Shown here: positions 49,136-58,107 of the stretch, one piece after another | Position numbering within the stretch: the stretch's first letter is position 1 | Layout of the letters: the number at the start of each line of letters is the position of its first letter | From: Alphaproteobacteria bacterium MarineAlpha5_Bin12 | GTDB taxonomy: Bacteria > Pseudomonadota > Alphaproteobacteria > HIMB59 > GCA-002718135 | Direction: 5' to 3' | Assembly (NCBI GenBank): GCA_002937855.1 | Contig: PTKS01000001.1 | Coordinates: forward strand, 1-64,000 | Length of the DNA stretch: 64,000 nucleotides | Program-made: the position numbers and the translations under genes | The notes under the pieces: model-generated | The model's database searches: none | Told to the model about the DNA's origin: nothing | What the model saw: only the letters and a program-made list of their open reading frames with translations

Positions 49136-49211
49136 TGGTGGCCCCGATTGGAATTGAACCAATGACACAAGGATTTTCAGTCCTTTGCTCTACCAACTGA
49201 GCTACAGGGCC
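49136..49211 (-). tRNA. tRNA-Phe (anticodon GAA), CCA encoded
   Basis: rc GGCCCTGTAGCTCAGTTGGTAGAGCAAAGGACTGAAAATCCTTGTGTCATTGGTTCAATTCCAATCGGGGCCACCA; cloverleaf with 7-bp acceptor, loop CTGAAAA. Confidence 0.95.
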
Positions 49212-49280
49212 AATAAAAAGATTTTGATAGATATATTTTACTATTATTTCAACAAATATTATTAATTTAGTTAATTATTT

Positions 49281-49436
49281 TTATATTCCTTTGTCTTCTG
49301 TAACGAAATACTTCCCATTTAACCATTTTAATAAATCTATATCACCACATTTTTTTGAGCAAAATGGCACATATTCTTTTGTTTTCAAAATTTGCTTGCC
49401 ACAAATCGGGCATTTTAATTTTTTATTTTTTTTCAT
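49281..49436 (-). CDS. yacG: YacG-family small zinc-finger protein (51 aa; absent from supplied ORF track)
   Basis: rc translation MKKNKKLKCPICGKQILKTKEYVPFCSKKCGDIDLLKWLNGKYFVTEDKGI*; CxxC…CxxxC, CSKKCGDIDLLKWL signature. Confidence 0.88.
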   Translation of the reverse strand: MKKNKKLKCPICGKQILKTKEYVPFCSKKCGDIDLLKWLNGKYFVTEDKGI

Positions 49437-49440
49437 AGAT

Positions 49441-49659
49441 TTATTTATGTCTAAAAGTAATCCTTCCTTTAGTTAAATCATAGGGGGTCATCTCAACTGT
49501 AACTTTATCACCTGCTAATACTCTAATTCGATTTTTTCTCATTTTACCCGAAGTGTGAGCTAACACTTCATGATTATTTTCTAGTTTTACTTTAAACATT
49601 GCGTTCGGGAGAAGCTCTTTTACTACTCCTTCAAATTCTATAGATCCTTCTTTTGGCAT
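49441..49659 (-). CDS. infA: Translation initiation factor IF-1
   Basis: [66 protein letters not shown]. Confidence 0.97.
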   Translation of the reverse strand: MPKEGSIEFEGVVKELLPNAMFKVKLENNHEVLAHTSGKMRKNRIRVLAGDKVTVEMTPYDLTKGRITFRHK

Positions 49660-49684
49660 ATAATCTCCTAAACTTTAATTATAA

Positions 49685-50986
49685 TTAATTTTCTCTTATT
49701 TTAACAGATAATTTATGAGCATACAAACCTTCAGCTTCTGCCATCTGCTGCGTATAAGTAGATAGTTTCTTAAATCCTTTTTTTGTAATTCTTATCGCTG
49801 AGTTTCTTTTCATAAAATCTAATACACCTAGACCAGAAGAAAAACGTGCTGAACCACTAGTTGGTAGAACGTGGTTTGTACCAGCTATATAATCTCCGAA
49901 TGACTCAGTAGAATAAGAACCAAAAAATACTGCGCCTGCATTTGTAACTCTCTTATAAATATATTCATTTATAGAAGTTTGTAAATGTAGATGCTCTGGA
50001 GAAATTTCATTAACATATTTATAAGAATTTTTTATTGATTTAATTACTATTATTACTCCAAAATTTTCTAGACTTTGATTTATAGTTTTTTTCTTAATTT
50101 GATTTTTTGTTAATCTCTTAATAGATTCTTTTACTTTACTTGCAAAATTTAGATTATCAGTAATTAATATAGATTGAGACTTTTCATCATGTTCTGCTTG
50201 AGCAATTAAATCACTCGCTATCCAGTCAGGTTTATTTTTTTTATCTGCTACAACCACAATTTCTGAAGGGCCCGCAATGGTATCTATTCCAGATTTTCCA
50301 AAAATTTGTTTTTTTGCTGTGCTTACATATATATTTCCTGGCCCAAATATTTTACTTACTGGTTTAATTGACTCTGTCCCGTAAGACATAGCAGCAATTG
50401 CATGCGCACCACCTATTTGATACACTTCCTTTATTTTAAATAATTTTAAAATTGCCATAATATATGGATTAAATTTACCCTTTTGACTTGGCGTTGTAAC
50501 AACTATCCTTTTTACACCAGCGATTTTTGCAGGTATAAGACTCATTATTAATGAAGATGGATAACTAGCTTTGCCTCCCGGAACATAAATTCCAACAGAG
50601 TCAATTGGAGTCCATCTTTGAGATAGGCTTATACCTTTTTCTTTACTAGTAAAATTTTTAGGATATTGTTTTAAATGATATTTATTAATTCTTTTAACTG
50701 CAATTTTAAAACTTTTTAATATTTTAGGATCTATATTTTTAGAATATTGACTTATTTTTTTTGAATTTAATAATATATCTTTCTTTTCAATCGTATTCTT
50801 ATCAAATTTTTTTATTGAATAAATTAATGAAGTATCTCCATATTTTTTTACATCGTTAATAATTTTTTTTACCTTAATTTCTATATTTTTGTTTACAGCG
50901 TCTATACGTTTATTTATCAATTTTTTAAAAATTAAATCAAAATTTCTAGATTTTTCTTTTATTATTTTCATAATTTTAATTTTCAA
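49685..50986 (-). CDS. hisD: Histidinol dehydrogenase
   Basis: YVPGGKASYPSSLIMSLIPAKIAGV; GPGNIYVSTAKKQIFG; DIAGPSE-like TIAGPSEIVVVAD. Confidence 0.95.
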   Translation of the reverse strand: MKIKIMKIIKEKSRNFDLIFKKLINKRIDAVNKNIEIKVKKIINDVKKYGDTSLIYSIKKFDKNTIEKKDILLNSKKISQYSKNIDPKILKSFKIAVKRINKYHLKQYPKNFTSKEKGISLSQRWTPIDSVGIYVPGGKASYPSSLIMSLIPAKIAGVKRIVVTTPSQKGKFNPYIMAILKLFKIKEVYQIGGAHAIAAMSYGTESIKPVSKIFGPGNIYVSTAKKQIFGKSGIDTIAGPSEIVVVADKKNKPDWIASDLIAQAEHDEKSQSILITDNLNFASKVKESIKRLTKNQIKKKTINQSLENFGVIIVIKSIKNSYKYVNEISPEHLHLQTSINEYIYKRVTNAGAVFFGSYSTESFGDYIAGTNHVLPTSGSARFSSGLGVLDFMKRNSAIRITKKGFKKLSTYTQQMAEAEGLYAHKLSVKIREN

Positions 50987-51620
50987 ATTTCTTAATTATT
51001 TTGTTAATTTCAAGATTTGTTTTTAATGCAGATCTATTAACTATTAATTTTGATGTAACATTGAAAATTTTTTCAACTTCAATCAAACCATTTTCTTTTA
51101 AAGTTTTACCTGTTGAAACTAAATCTACGATCCTTCTACACATTTTTAAGGCTGGGGCTAACTCCATTGATCCATTTAATTTAATTGTTTCAACTTGAAT
51201 GCCTCTTTTTGCAAAGTGTTTTTTTGTTAAATTTGGATATTTTGTTGCTACTCGTATATTACTCCAGGATTTTGGTTTTTCCTTTACTAAAAGTGATTTT
51301 AAAGCAGCTACTGATAAATGACATTTACCAATATTTAATTTAATTGGTGAATATATTTCTGAATAATCAAATTCTTCTATTACATCACTACCAGCAATAC
51401 CTATGTGAGCTGCACCAAAAGCAACAAAAGTACAAACATCAAAAGCTCTAACTTTTATAAAATCTATGCTAGGATCACTGCTTTTAAACCTAAGCTTTCT
51501 ACATGACTCATCAAATAGAGACTTATCAGGATTAAGTTTAATTTTTTTAAAAAAAATTCTTAATTCAGATAAAATTCTTCCTCTAGGAACAGCTATAATA
51601 ATTTTATTATGTTTTTTCAT
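50976..51620 (-). CDS. hisG: ATP phosphoribosyltransferase, short form
   Basis: 214 aa; IAVPRGRI; AHIGIAGSDVIEE; LVSTGKTLKENGL; lacks C-terminal regulatory domain. Confidence 0.92.
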   Translation of the reverse strand: MKKHNKIIIAVPRGRILSELRIFFKKIKLNPDKSLFDESCRKLRFKSSDPSIDFIKVRAFDVCTFVAFGAAHIGIAGSDVIEEFDYSEIYSPIKLNIGKCHLSVAALKSLLVKEKPKSWSNIRVATKYPNLTKKHFAKRGIQVETIKLNGSMELAPALKMCRRIVDLVSTGKTLKENGLIEVEKIFNVTSKLIVNRSALKTNLEINKIIKKFEN

Positions 51621-51703
51621 AACTCGATGGCGTTTTACATACCTTCTTAAAAAGTTCTAGTAAAATCGATTAATTCTTTATTCTGCTTAAAAAATTCTCA
51701 TTT

Positions 51704-52960
51704 TTAATCAATTCTTTTGATATTTGCACCACAAGGATTCAATTTATTTTCTATTTTTTCGTATCCTCTATCTAAATGATAAATTCTATCAATTTGAGTT
51801 TCACCATTTGCTACTAAACCAGCAAGAACAAGACTAACGCTAGCTCTGAGATCACTTGCCATTATTTGTGCTCCTATTAGTTTTTCTACCCCTTCAATTT
51901 TACAATTTTGATTTTTAACAAAAATTTTTGCTCCTAAACGATTAAGTTCACTAACGTGCATAAATCTATTTTCAAAAACACTTTCTTCGATATAAGATTT
52001 TCCTTTAATTAGAGAAAATAAACACATAAATTGAGCTTGTAGATCAGTTGGAAAACCTGGATATGGTTTAGTTTTTATTTTACTTGAAACCAACTTACTA
52101 TTTTTGCCATCAACAATAATGTAATTTTTTTGTATTTTTATTTTCGCTCCCATTTTCTTTAAAACTTTTAGAGGGGTTTGCAGGTGCTCAATAATAATGT
52201 TATTAATTCTCAATTTTCCTTTTGTAATTAATGCGCCTACAATAAATGTTCCTGCTTCTATACGATCAGGAATAATGGAATATTTTACAGATTTTAGCTT
52301 TTTTACACCTTTTATTATTATATTTTTTTTTCCTATACCTTTAATATTTGCTCCCATCATATTTAAAAAATTACATAGATCTTGCACTTCAGGTTCTTTT
52401 GCTGCATTTTTTATGACAGTTTTACCTTTGGCTAAAATTGAAGCTAGTAATAAGTTTTCTGTAGCGCCAACACTTACCCTTGGTAGTTCAATAGTATTTC
52501 CTCTCAAACCATTTGGTGCTTTTGCGATTACATAACCATCTTTTATTGAAATTTTTGCTCCTAATTTTTTTAAACCATATAAATGATAATTTATTGGCCT
52601 AGTACCTATAGCACACCCACCAGGTAAAGAAACTATTGCATTTTGATTTCTGGATAATAAAGGTCCCAAAACAAGAATGGAAGCTCTCATTTTTTTTACC
52701 AGATTATACTCTGCCTTATGATTTTTTAAATTTGAGCAATTTATAGTTATATATGATTTTTTTTTATTTATTTTTGCTCCTAAACTTTCAAGTAAATTAA
52801 TCATACTATTAACATCTGCTAAATTAGGTATATTCTTTAGAAGGCATTTATCATTTAATAATAATGATGCCGCCATTATAGGTAATGCTGAATTTTTTGA
52901 TCCACTAACTTCAATAATTCCCTTTAAGGGCGAACTTTTTCTTATCAATAGTTTTTTCAC
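51704..52960 (-). CDS. murA: UDP-N-acetylglucosamine 1-carboxyvinyltransferase
   Basis: GSKNSALPIMAASLL; MRASILVLGPLL; LPGGCAIGTRPI; GTG start. Confidence 0.96.
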   Translation of the reverse strand: MKKLLIRKSSPLKGIIEVSGSKNSALPIMAASLLLNDKCLLKNIPNLADVNSMINLLESLGAKINKKKSYITINCSNLKNHKAEYNLVKKMRASILVLGPLLSRNQNAIVSLPGGCAIGTRPINYHLYGLKKLGAKISIKDGYVIAKAPNGLRGNTIELPRVSVGATENLLLASILAKGKTVIKNAAKEPEVQDLCNFLNMMGANIKGIGKKNIIIKGVKKLKSVKYSIIPDRIEAGTFIVGALITKGKLRINNIIIEHLQTPLKVLKKMGAKIKIQKNYIIVDGKNSKLVSSKIKTKPYPGFPTDLQAQFMCLFSLIKGKSYIEESVFENRFMHVSELNRLGAKIFVKNQNCKIEGVEKLIGAQIMASDLRASVSLVLAGLVANGETQIDRIYHLDRGYEKIENKLNPCGANIKRID

Positions 52961-53079
52961 AATGTATTTTTTTTCTTCTTTCTCTTTTGAATATTTAGTT
53001 TTAACTGTTTAGCAAGTTTTTCAAGCTTTTTTTCCCTAAGTGAATCTTTGTATAGTTTTAAATTTTTTTTAACTTTCAT
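52957..53079 (-). CDS. Small basic 40-aa protein upstream of and overlapping murA (absent from ORF track)
   Basis: rc ATG…TGA: MKVKKNLKLYKDSLREKKLEKLAKQLKLNIQKRKKKKNTL*; GTGA stop/start overlap with murA. Confidence 0.55.
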   Translation of the reverse strand: MKVKKNLKLYKDSLREKKLEKLAKQLKLNIQKRKKKKNTL

Positions 53080-53149
53080 ATTTTATTATTTATCTATAAC
53101 AAAATTCAATATATGTTTAAATATATATAATTTTAATTAGTGAGGAATT

Positions 53150-53356
53150 ATGGATGAAGATCATTTAAATATAGAAATTAGAAGATTTTTAAAAAAAGTT
53201 GGTATCTCTTCCCAAAGAATAATAGAAAATGAGATATATCAAGCAGAAAAAAGTAAAAAAATACAAATGGGAGATGAAATTAAGTTGGAGATGGAGTTAA
53301 AGATTGTAAATACTAATTCTATAAATAAAATAAGCGGAAATATTATTATAAAATAA
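53150..53356 (+). CDS. Small conserved-looking protein (DUF6494-like)
   Basis: 68 aa MDEDHLNIEIRRFLKKVGISSQRIIENEIYQA…. Confidence 0.6.
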   Translation: MDEDHLNIEIRRFLKKVGISSQRIIENEIYQAEKSKKIQMGDEIKLEMELKIVNTNSINKISGNIIIK

Positions 53357-53367
53357 TTTAAAAATTT

Positions 53368-54534
53368 TTATTCAAATAAAAACATATAACTATAAGCAAT
53401 TATTATTGCTGGAAATGCACTATAAATTGTCGCTATTATTGCGGCCTTTGGCGCAAGTACTATTGCTGGAAATAGCGCATCGCCATCATTTGAGATAGCA
53501 TTTCCAATTTCTGCAGATAGAGGAATATATCCATTTAAATAAAAAGTAGCTACAAGTATTTGGGGGCCACATCCCGGTAAAAAACCAAATAATATTGCTA
53601 CGATAGGAATAAGTGGGAGCCAAATATCAAAAAACATTTTTAAATCTACATTTGTAAACAATATAAACAATTCAAAAAATAAAAATCCAACTATTACCCA
53701 AGTTGTAACAAAGTTTGTCGTATCAATTACTCTTGAAATAAAGCCTCGTGATTTATCAGTTGAAAGTTGAAAATCACTTAAAGGATTTAGAGACCACATT
53801 ATTAATGATAAATATGCACCTGAAAGGCCAAATAAAGAAGTTAAAGTTAGATCAAGAGGTAGATTATAAAATGAATCAATTTCAATTTGAAAAGCTTTAA
53901 AAAACCCAATAATTAAGCCGGGCAGAAAAATTAATAGCCAAATTATGTTTAATTTAGAAACAAATGTTTTTTTAATATTTTCTTTCTTTGAAGAACTAAT
54001 AAAAGTTTTAGATCTTAAAAACCCTTCTCCATGAATATAATCTATTATATAACCTGAAATAGTCCCTGCAAATAATGCCACAGCAAAAATTAATAATCCG
54101 GTATAAGGTTCAATAGCTAATAATAGAAAAGCTGCATCGCCCATAGTTGCTGTTAAAACTGCTACTAAAGATCCAAAACTTATTCTTCCTTGTATATATT
54201 GAGTGACAATTATTACTGCACCACCACATCCAGGTAATGATCCAAGAAATGAAGCTATTGGAACATGTATTTTTTTTGTTTTTTTTAAAAATTCATTCGT
54301 CTTAAAACTTGTTATAGAATCTAGTCCAATAAAAATGAAAAGAGTAAAACCAACAAATACGCTTACCTGCAAATAAGCATCAACCATAGATTGATGCACT
54401 ACTTCACCCAATTGACCAGGTTGAGCTGCTAATAATAAAATTAAAGAAGCAAAAATCAATTTTTTTAATAAACGAGCATCATTAGCAAATATACTATGTT
54501 TTTGTTTATATATAGCTTCTATAATTTGATTCAT
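53368..54534 (-). CDS. Putative manganese/heavy-metal transporter (ArsP_2-like multi-TM family)
   Basis: Duplicated GCGGA/GCGPQ motifs (LGSLPGCGGAVIIVTQYIQGRISFGSLVA; FGFLPGCGPQILVATFYLNGYIPLSAE); divergent from an MntR-like gene. Confidence 0.7.
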   Translation of the reverse strand: MNQIIEAIYKQKHSIFANDARLLKKLIFASLILLLAAQPGQLGEVVHQSMVDAYLQVSVFVGFTLFIFIGLDSITSFKTNEFLKKTKKIHVPIASFLGSLPGCGGAVIIVTQYIQGRISFGSLVAVLTATMGDAAFLLLAIEPYTGLLIFAVALFAGTISGYIIDYIHGEGFLRSKTFISSSKKENIKKTFVSKLNIIWLLIFLPGLIIGFFKAFQIEIDSFYNLPLDLTLTSLFGLSGAYLSLIMWSLNPLSDFQLSTDKSRGFISRVIDTTNFVTTWVIVGFLFFELFILFTNVDLKMFFDIWLPLIPIVAILFGFLPGCGPQILVATFYLNGYIPLSAEIGNAISNDGDALFPAIVLAPKAAIIATIYSAFPAIIIAYSYMFLFE

Positions 54535-54553
54535 TTTTGCAGTTATAGCTATT

Positions 54554-54575
54554 AAATGTAGCTATGGCTACATTT
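54554..54575. promoter_or_regulatory. 9-4-9 palindrome, probable MntR box
   Basis: AAATGTAGC-TATG-GCTACATTT, perfect arms, between the divergent transporter and DtxR/MntR-type genes. Confidence 0.75.
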
Positions 54576-54638
54576 TTTTTGATTAAATTGTTAAAAAATC
54601 TACCTTTTCATATATTTTTAGTGTAATAAATTTTCATA

Positions 54639-55052
54639 ATGAAAAAAACTGACAAAAAATTAAATTCATTCCGTAATGCTAGAAATAGTCATGTTAATGA
54701 AAATGCTGAAGATTATTTAGAAATCGTTAATGATTTGATACAGGAAAAAGGAGAAGCAAGAATTGTTGATATATCAAATAATTTAGACATTGCCCAAGCA
54801 ACAGCAAATAAAACCGTAAAGAGATTAATAGCAAGTGGTTATTTATATAAAGAACCCTATCGTTCAGTATTTTTAACTATAAAGGGTCAAAAACTTGCCA
54901 TAAATTCAAAAAAACGTCACAAATTAGTTTATGAATTTTTAAGAAAAATTGGAGTAAGCAAAAAAAATGCAACGATCGATTCAGAGGGAATTGAACATCA
55001 TGTAAGTAATGAAACTTTAGATGCGTTTAAAAGAATTATAAAAAATGATTAG
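54639..55052 (+). CDS. mntR: DtxR/MntR-family metal-dependent transcriptional regulator
   Basis: AEDYLEIVNDLIQEKGEARIVDISNNLDIAQATANKTVKRLIASGYLYKEPYRSVFLTIKGQKLA; EGIEHHVS metal-site motif. Confidence 0.85.
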   Translation: MKKTDKKLNSFRNARNSHVNENAEDYLEIVNDLIQEKGEARIVDISNNLDIAQATANKTVKRLIASGYLYKEPYRSVFLTIKGQKLAINSKKRHKLVYEFLRKIGVSKKNATIDSEGIEHHVSNETLDAFKRIIKND

Positions 55053-55080
55053 GTGAACTGCCATAAATGACAGCTCACCT
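55051..55080 (+). terminator. Stem-loop at the mntR stop codon
   Basis: AGGTGAACTGCCA-TAAA-TGACAGCTCACCT (11/13 paired) followed by ATTTTG. Confidence 0.55.
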
Positions 55081-55284
55081 ATTTTGACAACATATTAGTC
55101 ACTATGATGGTAGGATTCCATAATGCGCGTATAATATTTTCATAGCCCCTTATATTATATGTTGTAAAACCTAGAAAAACAGAAAATAATTCTTTTTTCA
55201 AGTAAATAATCATGTATAGTAGCAAATATTTTTAAATATTATGAAAAAGAAGAAATATTTTCTTTTAAAATTGTATTAACCAGA

Positions 55285-55746
55285 ATGGATTTAATAGATA
55301 AAAAAATACTATCTTTGCTTCAAAGAGATGCTTCATTGCCTTTAACTACTATTGCTAAAAAAGTAGGTTTATCAACTACGCCATGTTTTAATAGAATAAA
55401 AAAGCTTGAAGAAGATGGTGTTATTAAGAAAAAAGTAGCAATTATAGACAATAGAAAAATAGATCTGCCAGTTATTGTCTATCTTTCAATAAATGTTGCA
55501 AAACATACAAAAGAATGGCTAGACACTTTCACTAATCAAGTTACAAGTTTTGATGAAGTTGTAGAAATGTATAGAATAAATGGAGATACAGATTATCTAA
55601 TAAAAGTTGTAGTCCAATCGATAGAGGCATATGATAATTTTAGTCAACGATTAATTAGTGAGATAAGTTTTAGAAGTTTAAAATCAAATATAGTTTTGAA
55701 AGAAATTAAAAATACTACTATGCTTCCTCTAAATCATATTGAATAA
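55285..55746 (+). CDS. Lrp/AsnC family transcriptional regulator
   Basis: MDLIDKKILSLLQRDASLPLTTIAKKVGLSTTPCFNRIKKLEEDGVI. Confidence 0.93.
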   Translation: MDLIDKKILSLLQRDASLPLTTIAKKVGLSTTPCFNRIKKLEEDGVIKKKVAIIDNRKIDLPVIVYLSINVAKHTKEWLDTFTNQVTSFDEVVEMYRINGDTDYLIKVVVQSIEAYDNFSQRLISEISFRSLKSNIVLKEIKNTTMLPLNHIE

Positions 55747-55747
55747 T

Positions 55748-56740
55748 ATGACTGAATTTGAAGATGAAAAGTTAATGTTGGATACTATGTATTGGTGGGG
55801 AATACCAACATTATTTAGATGCAAACATTCAGATGATCTAAGTAGCTGCGATATTGCTCTTGTAGGTGTTCCGCATAGTACAGGAAACGGAACTACAGAA
55901 AGAGATCAGCATCTTGGACCTAGGTTTGTAAGACATGTTTCTGCAGGACTGAGAAGAGTCCATTTAGATTTTGGATTAGATCCTTGGTCTAGTAATAAGA
56001 TTATAGATTTAGGAGATGTTCCATTACCTGAAGCTAACAACAACGAAAAATGTATAGAAAGAATTACAAATTTTTATCATAATATTGCCCAACATAAAAA
56101 AAGAGTGGTATCAATTGGAGGGGATCACTCTATAACCGGAGGAATTCTTCAAGGCTTAAATTATAAAAAATCAAATTTAACAGGAGGACAAAAAGTAAAT
56201 TTAATTCAATTTGATGCTCATACGGATACATATGAAAACTTAGATCATTTTTTGGGTGCAAAGAAATCAGCCGCTCACTGGGCATCTTATTTAGTTAGAA
56301 ATGGTTTTGTGGATGCGGGATCGAGCACCCAAATTGGTATAAGAGGTAATCCTAGGACTTTGGATTGGCTAAAACCAAGTTATGATCTGGGTTATCAAGT
56401 AATTACAATGGAAGAATATATAAAAATTGGCAATAAGAATGCTTTAAAAAAAATTGAGGAAAATCTTGATGACAAGCCAATTTATATTACATTTGATTTA
56501 GATTGTCTCGATCCAACAATTGCTCCAGCGGTTTCAAATTTAGAACCTGCATATAGAGGTTTTACAATTGATGAAGCTAGAAAACTTCTCCAGGGACTAA
56601 AAGGTAAAAATATTATAGGAGGAGATATAGTATGCTTAATGCCTACAAAAGATAATAAAAATAATATTACCTCTATGACAGCAGCTTCTATAATGTTCGA
56701 ATTAATTAGTTTGATAAGCTATTACTTAAATAAAAATTAA
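55748..56740 (+). CDS. Agmatinase/arginase (ureohydrolase) family protein
   Basis: SIGGDHSITGG; FDAHTDTY; ITFDLDCLDPTIAP Mn-binding motifs; ATG at 55748 preferred over TTG at 55739. Confidence 0.9.
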   Translation: MTEFEDEKLMLDTMYWWGIPTLFRCKHSDDLSSCDIALVGVPHSTGNGTTERDQHLGPRFVRHVSAGLRRVHLDFGLDPWSSNKIIDLGDVPLPEANNNEKCIERITNFYHNIAQHKKRVVSIGGDHSITGGILQGLNYKKSNLTGGQKVNLIQFDAHTDTYENLDHFLGAKKSAAHWASYLVRNGFVDAGSSTQIGIRGNPRTLDWLKPSYDLGYQVITMEEYIKIGNKNALKKIEENLDDKPIYITFDLDCLDPTIAPAVSNLEPAYRGFTIDEARKLLQGLKGKNIIGGDIVCLMPTKDNKNNITSMTAASIMFELISLISYYLNKN

Positions 56741-56741
56741 T

Positions 56742-57155
56742 TTAATAATTTAATAAAATATTTACGGGCTCTCCATGTATGAGGTTTATGGCAGCTTTTT
56801 TAAATTTTGGTGGACCTTTGGGAGAATAATCATTGCTAAATGCATAGCCTTCTTTTGGTCGCCAAAAAAGACCAGTGTTCAATTTACCATCACTGTTTTC
56901 ATCATGATAAACAACAATTGCAATTTCCCCTTCATGAATGTTGCTGAAGGGAATTATATTTTTTCCTCTTACAGCTTTTTTTCTAATTGAGTCCAAAGCC
57001 TTTTCTTCTTTTAAAAAATCTTCCTTATTTTTATAAATCTTAACATCAATGAATCCATCATCATGTTGCACCCCCTCAACTACTACTGTGCCATGAGCTT
57101 GAAGTAAAGTTGGGCAAATATAAAATAAAATTAAAAAAATTATAATTTTTTTCAT
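56742..57155 (-). CDS. DUF2141-like secreted protein
   Basis: Signal peptide MKKIIIFLILFYICPTLLQA; IAVVVYHDENSDGKLNTGLF pattern. Confidence 0.65.
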   Translation of the reverse strand: MKKIIIFLILFYICPTLLQAHGTVVVEGVQHDDGFIDVKIYKNKEDFLKEEKALDSIRKKAVRGKNIIPFSNIHEGEIAIVVYHDENSDGKLNTGLFWRPKEGYAFSNDYSPKGPPKFKKAAINLIHGEPVNILLNY

Positions 57156-57165
57156 TATTATTTAA

Positions 57166-57191
57166 TAACTCCCTTTTTTAAAAGGGAGTTA
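57166..57191 (-). terminator. Stem-loop downstream of the 57200-57583 gene
   Basis: TAACTCCCTTTT-TT-AAAAGGGAGTTA perfect inverted repeat with an A/T-rich flank. Confidence 0.65.
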
Positions 57192-57199
57192 AAATTTTA

Positions 57200-57583
57200 T
57201 TATGATTTCCTACTATACATAAAAAACAATATCGCAAATAATCCAATTAGAATAATATTTATATATGCTGTGGGGCCTGAGACCTGCCCCGTAATTATAT
57301 GGTATCCGATAATCAAAAACCACATTACTCCACCAATTGCAAACAGTTGACCCATTGAAGAAAGAGCCTCGCCAGCAACTTGGGGCATTCTCCAAGATAA
57401 TAAAGCAATAAACAAAACAGTAACCCCTGTAAATTGGCCTATAACAATCATTGCAGGTGAAACTGGAAGATTTGCCATTTGAAAAAACATAGCTGTTGCA
57501 AACAAAAGACCTAAACCATTTATCGCATTAATTACTGCGTTAATTTTAAAAACTAAACCAAGATTCATAAAATCTCCTTTCAA
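57200..57583 (-). CDS. Small 4-TM membrane protein, unknown
   Basis: 127 aa with 4 hydrophobic segments. Confidence 0.6.
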   Translation of the reverse strand: MKGDFMNLGLVFKINAVINAINGLGLLFATAMFFQMANLPVSPAMIVIGQFTGVTVLFIALLSWRMPQVAGEALSSMGQLFAIGGVMWFLIIGYHIITGQVSGPTAYINIILIGLFAILFFMYSRKS

Positions 57584-57659
57584 TAATAATATTTATATCA
57601 TTAGATTCAGTATATAGTTAGATATATTTAAAAGTTAATAATATATATAGTTAAAAGAT

Positions 57660-57734
57660 GCTGTTGTAGCTTAGTGGTAAAGCACTTGCATGGTAAGCAA
57701 GAGATCGAGGTTTCGATTACCTCCAACAGCACCA
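57660..57734 (+). tRNA. tRNA-Thr (anticodon GGT), CCA encoded
   Basis: GCTGTTGTAGCTTAGTGGTAAAGCACTTGCATGGTAAGCAAGAGATCGAGGTTTCGATTACCTCCAACAGCACCA; full cloverleaf, loop ATGGTAA. Confidence 0.93.
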
Positions 57735-57804
57735 TTATTTTATATATAAAAAAAGTAAAAATATATAATAATAAGAGGATAAAAAATTTAAAGAAAGGAA
57801 ATAA

Positions 57805-58089
57805 ATGTCTGTAACAAGAATAACCACATTAAAATTCAAATCAAAAGAAGGAGCAGATCAAGTTGAAGAGACTTATAAAGAAAATGCACCAAGTGAATTT
57901 TCTGAAGCAGAACAATTATTGGAAGTACGAGTTGATGACCTAACTTTAATGTTCGTTTCATTATATGCTGATAATGACACAATGGAAAGGGCTTCTGCTG
58001 CAAGGTCAAAACGAATGGATTTAAATAAAGAGATAATTGATTCAGTAGACGGAAAAACGGGTGAGGTAATTTTAAATCATATAAAATAA
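57805..58089 (+). CDS. Small protein, possible dimeric alpha/beta-barrel (ABM-like)
   Basis: 94 aa; preceded by SD AAAGGAAAT. Confidence 0.55.
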   Translation: MSVTRITTLKFKSKEGADQVEETYKENAPSEFSEAEQLLEVRVDDLTLMFVSLYADNDTMERASAARSKRMDLNKEIIDSVDGKTGEVILNHIK

Positions 58090-58107
58090 AATATTATCTT
58101 TTAAATA

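Noticed and set aside
49291-49476. 61-aa plus-strand ORF between tRNA-Phe and infA
   Set aside because: Antisense to the yacG-like reading frame, which has a clear zinc-ribbon signature.
55081-55284. Guanidine riboswitch upstream of lrp/agmatinase
   Set aside because: I could not find the paired ACGR-loop hairpins of the mini-ykkC (guanidine-II) class or any ykkC-like core; left as an unclassified structure.
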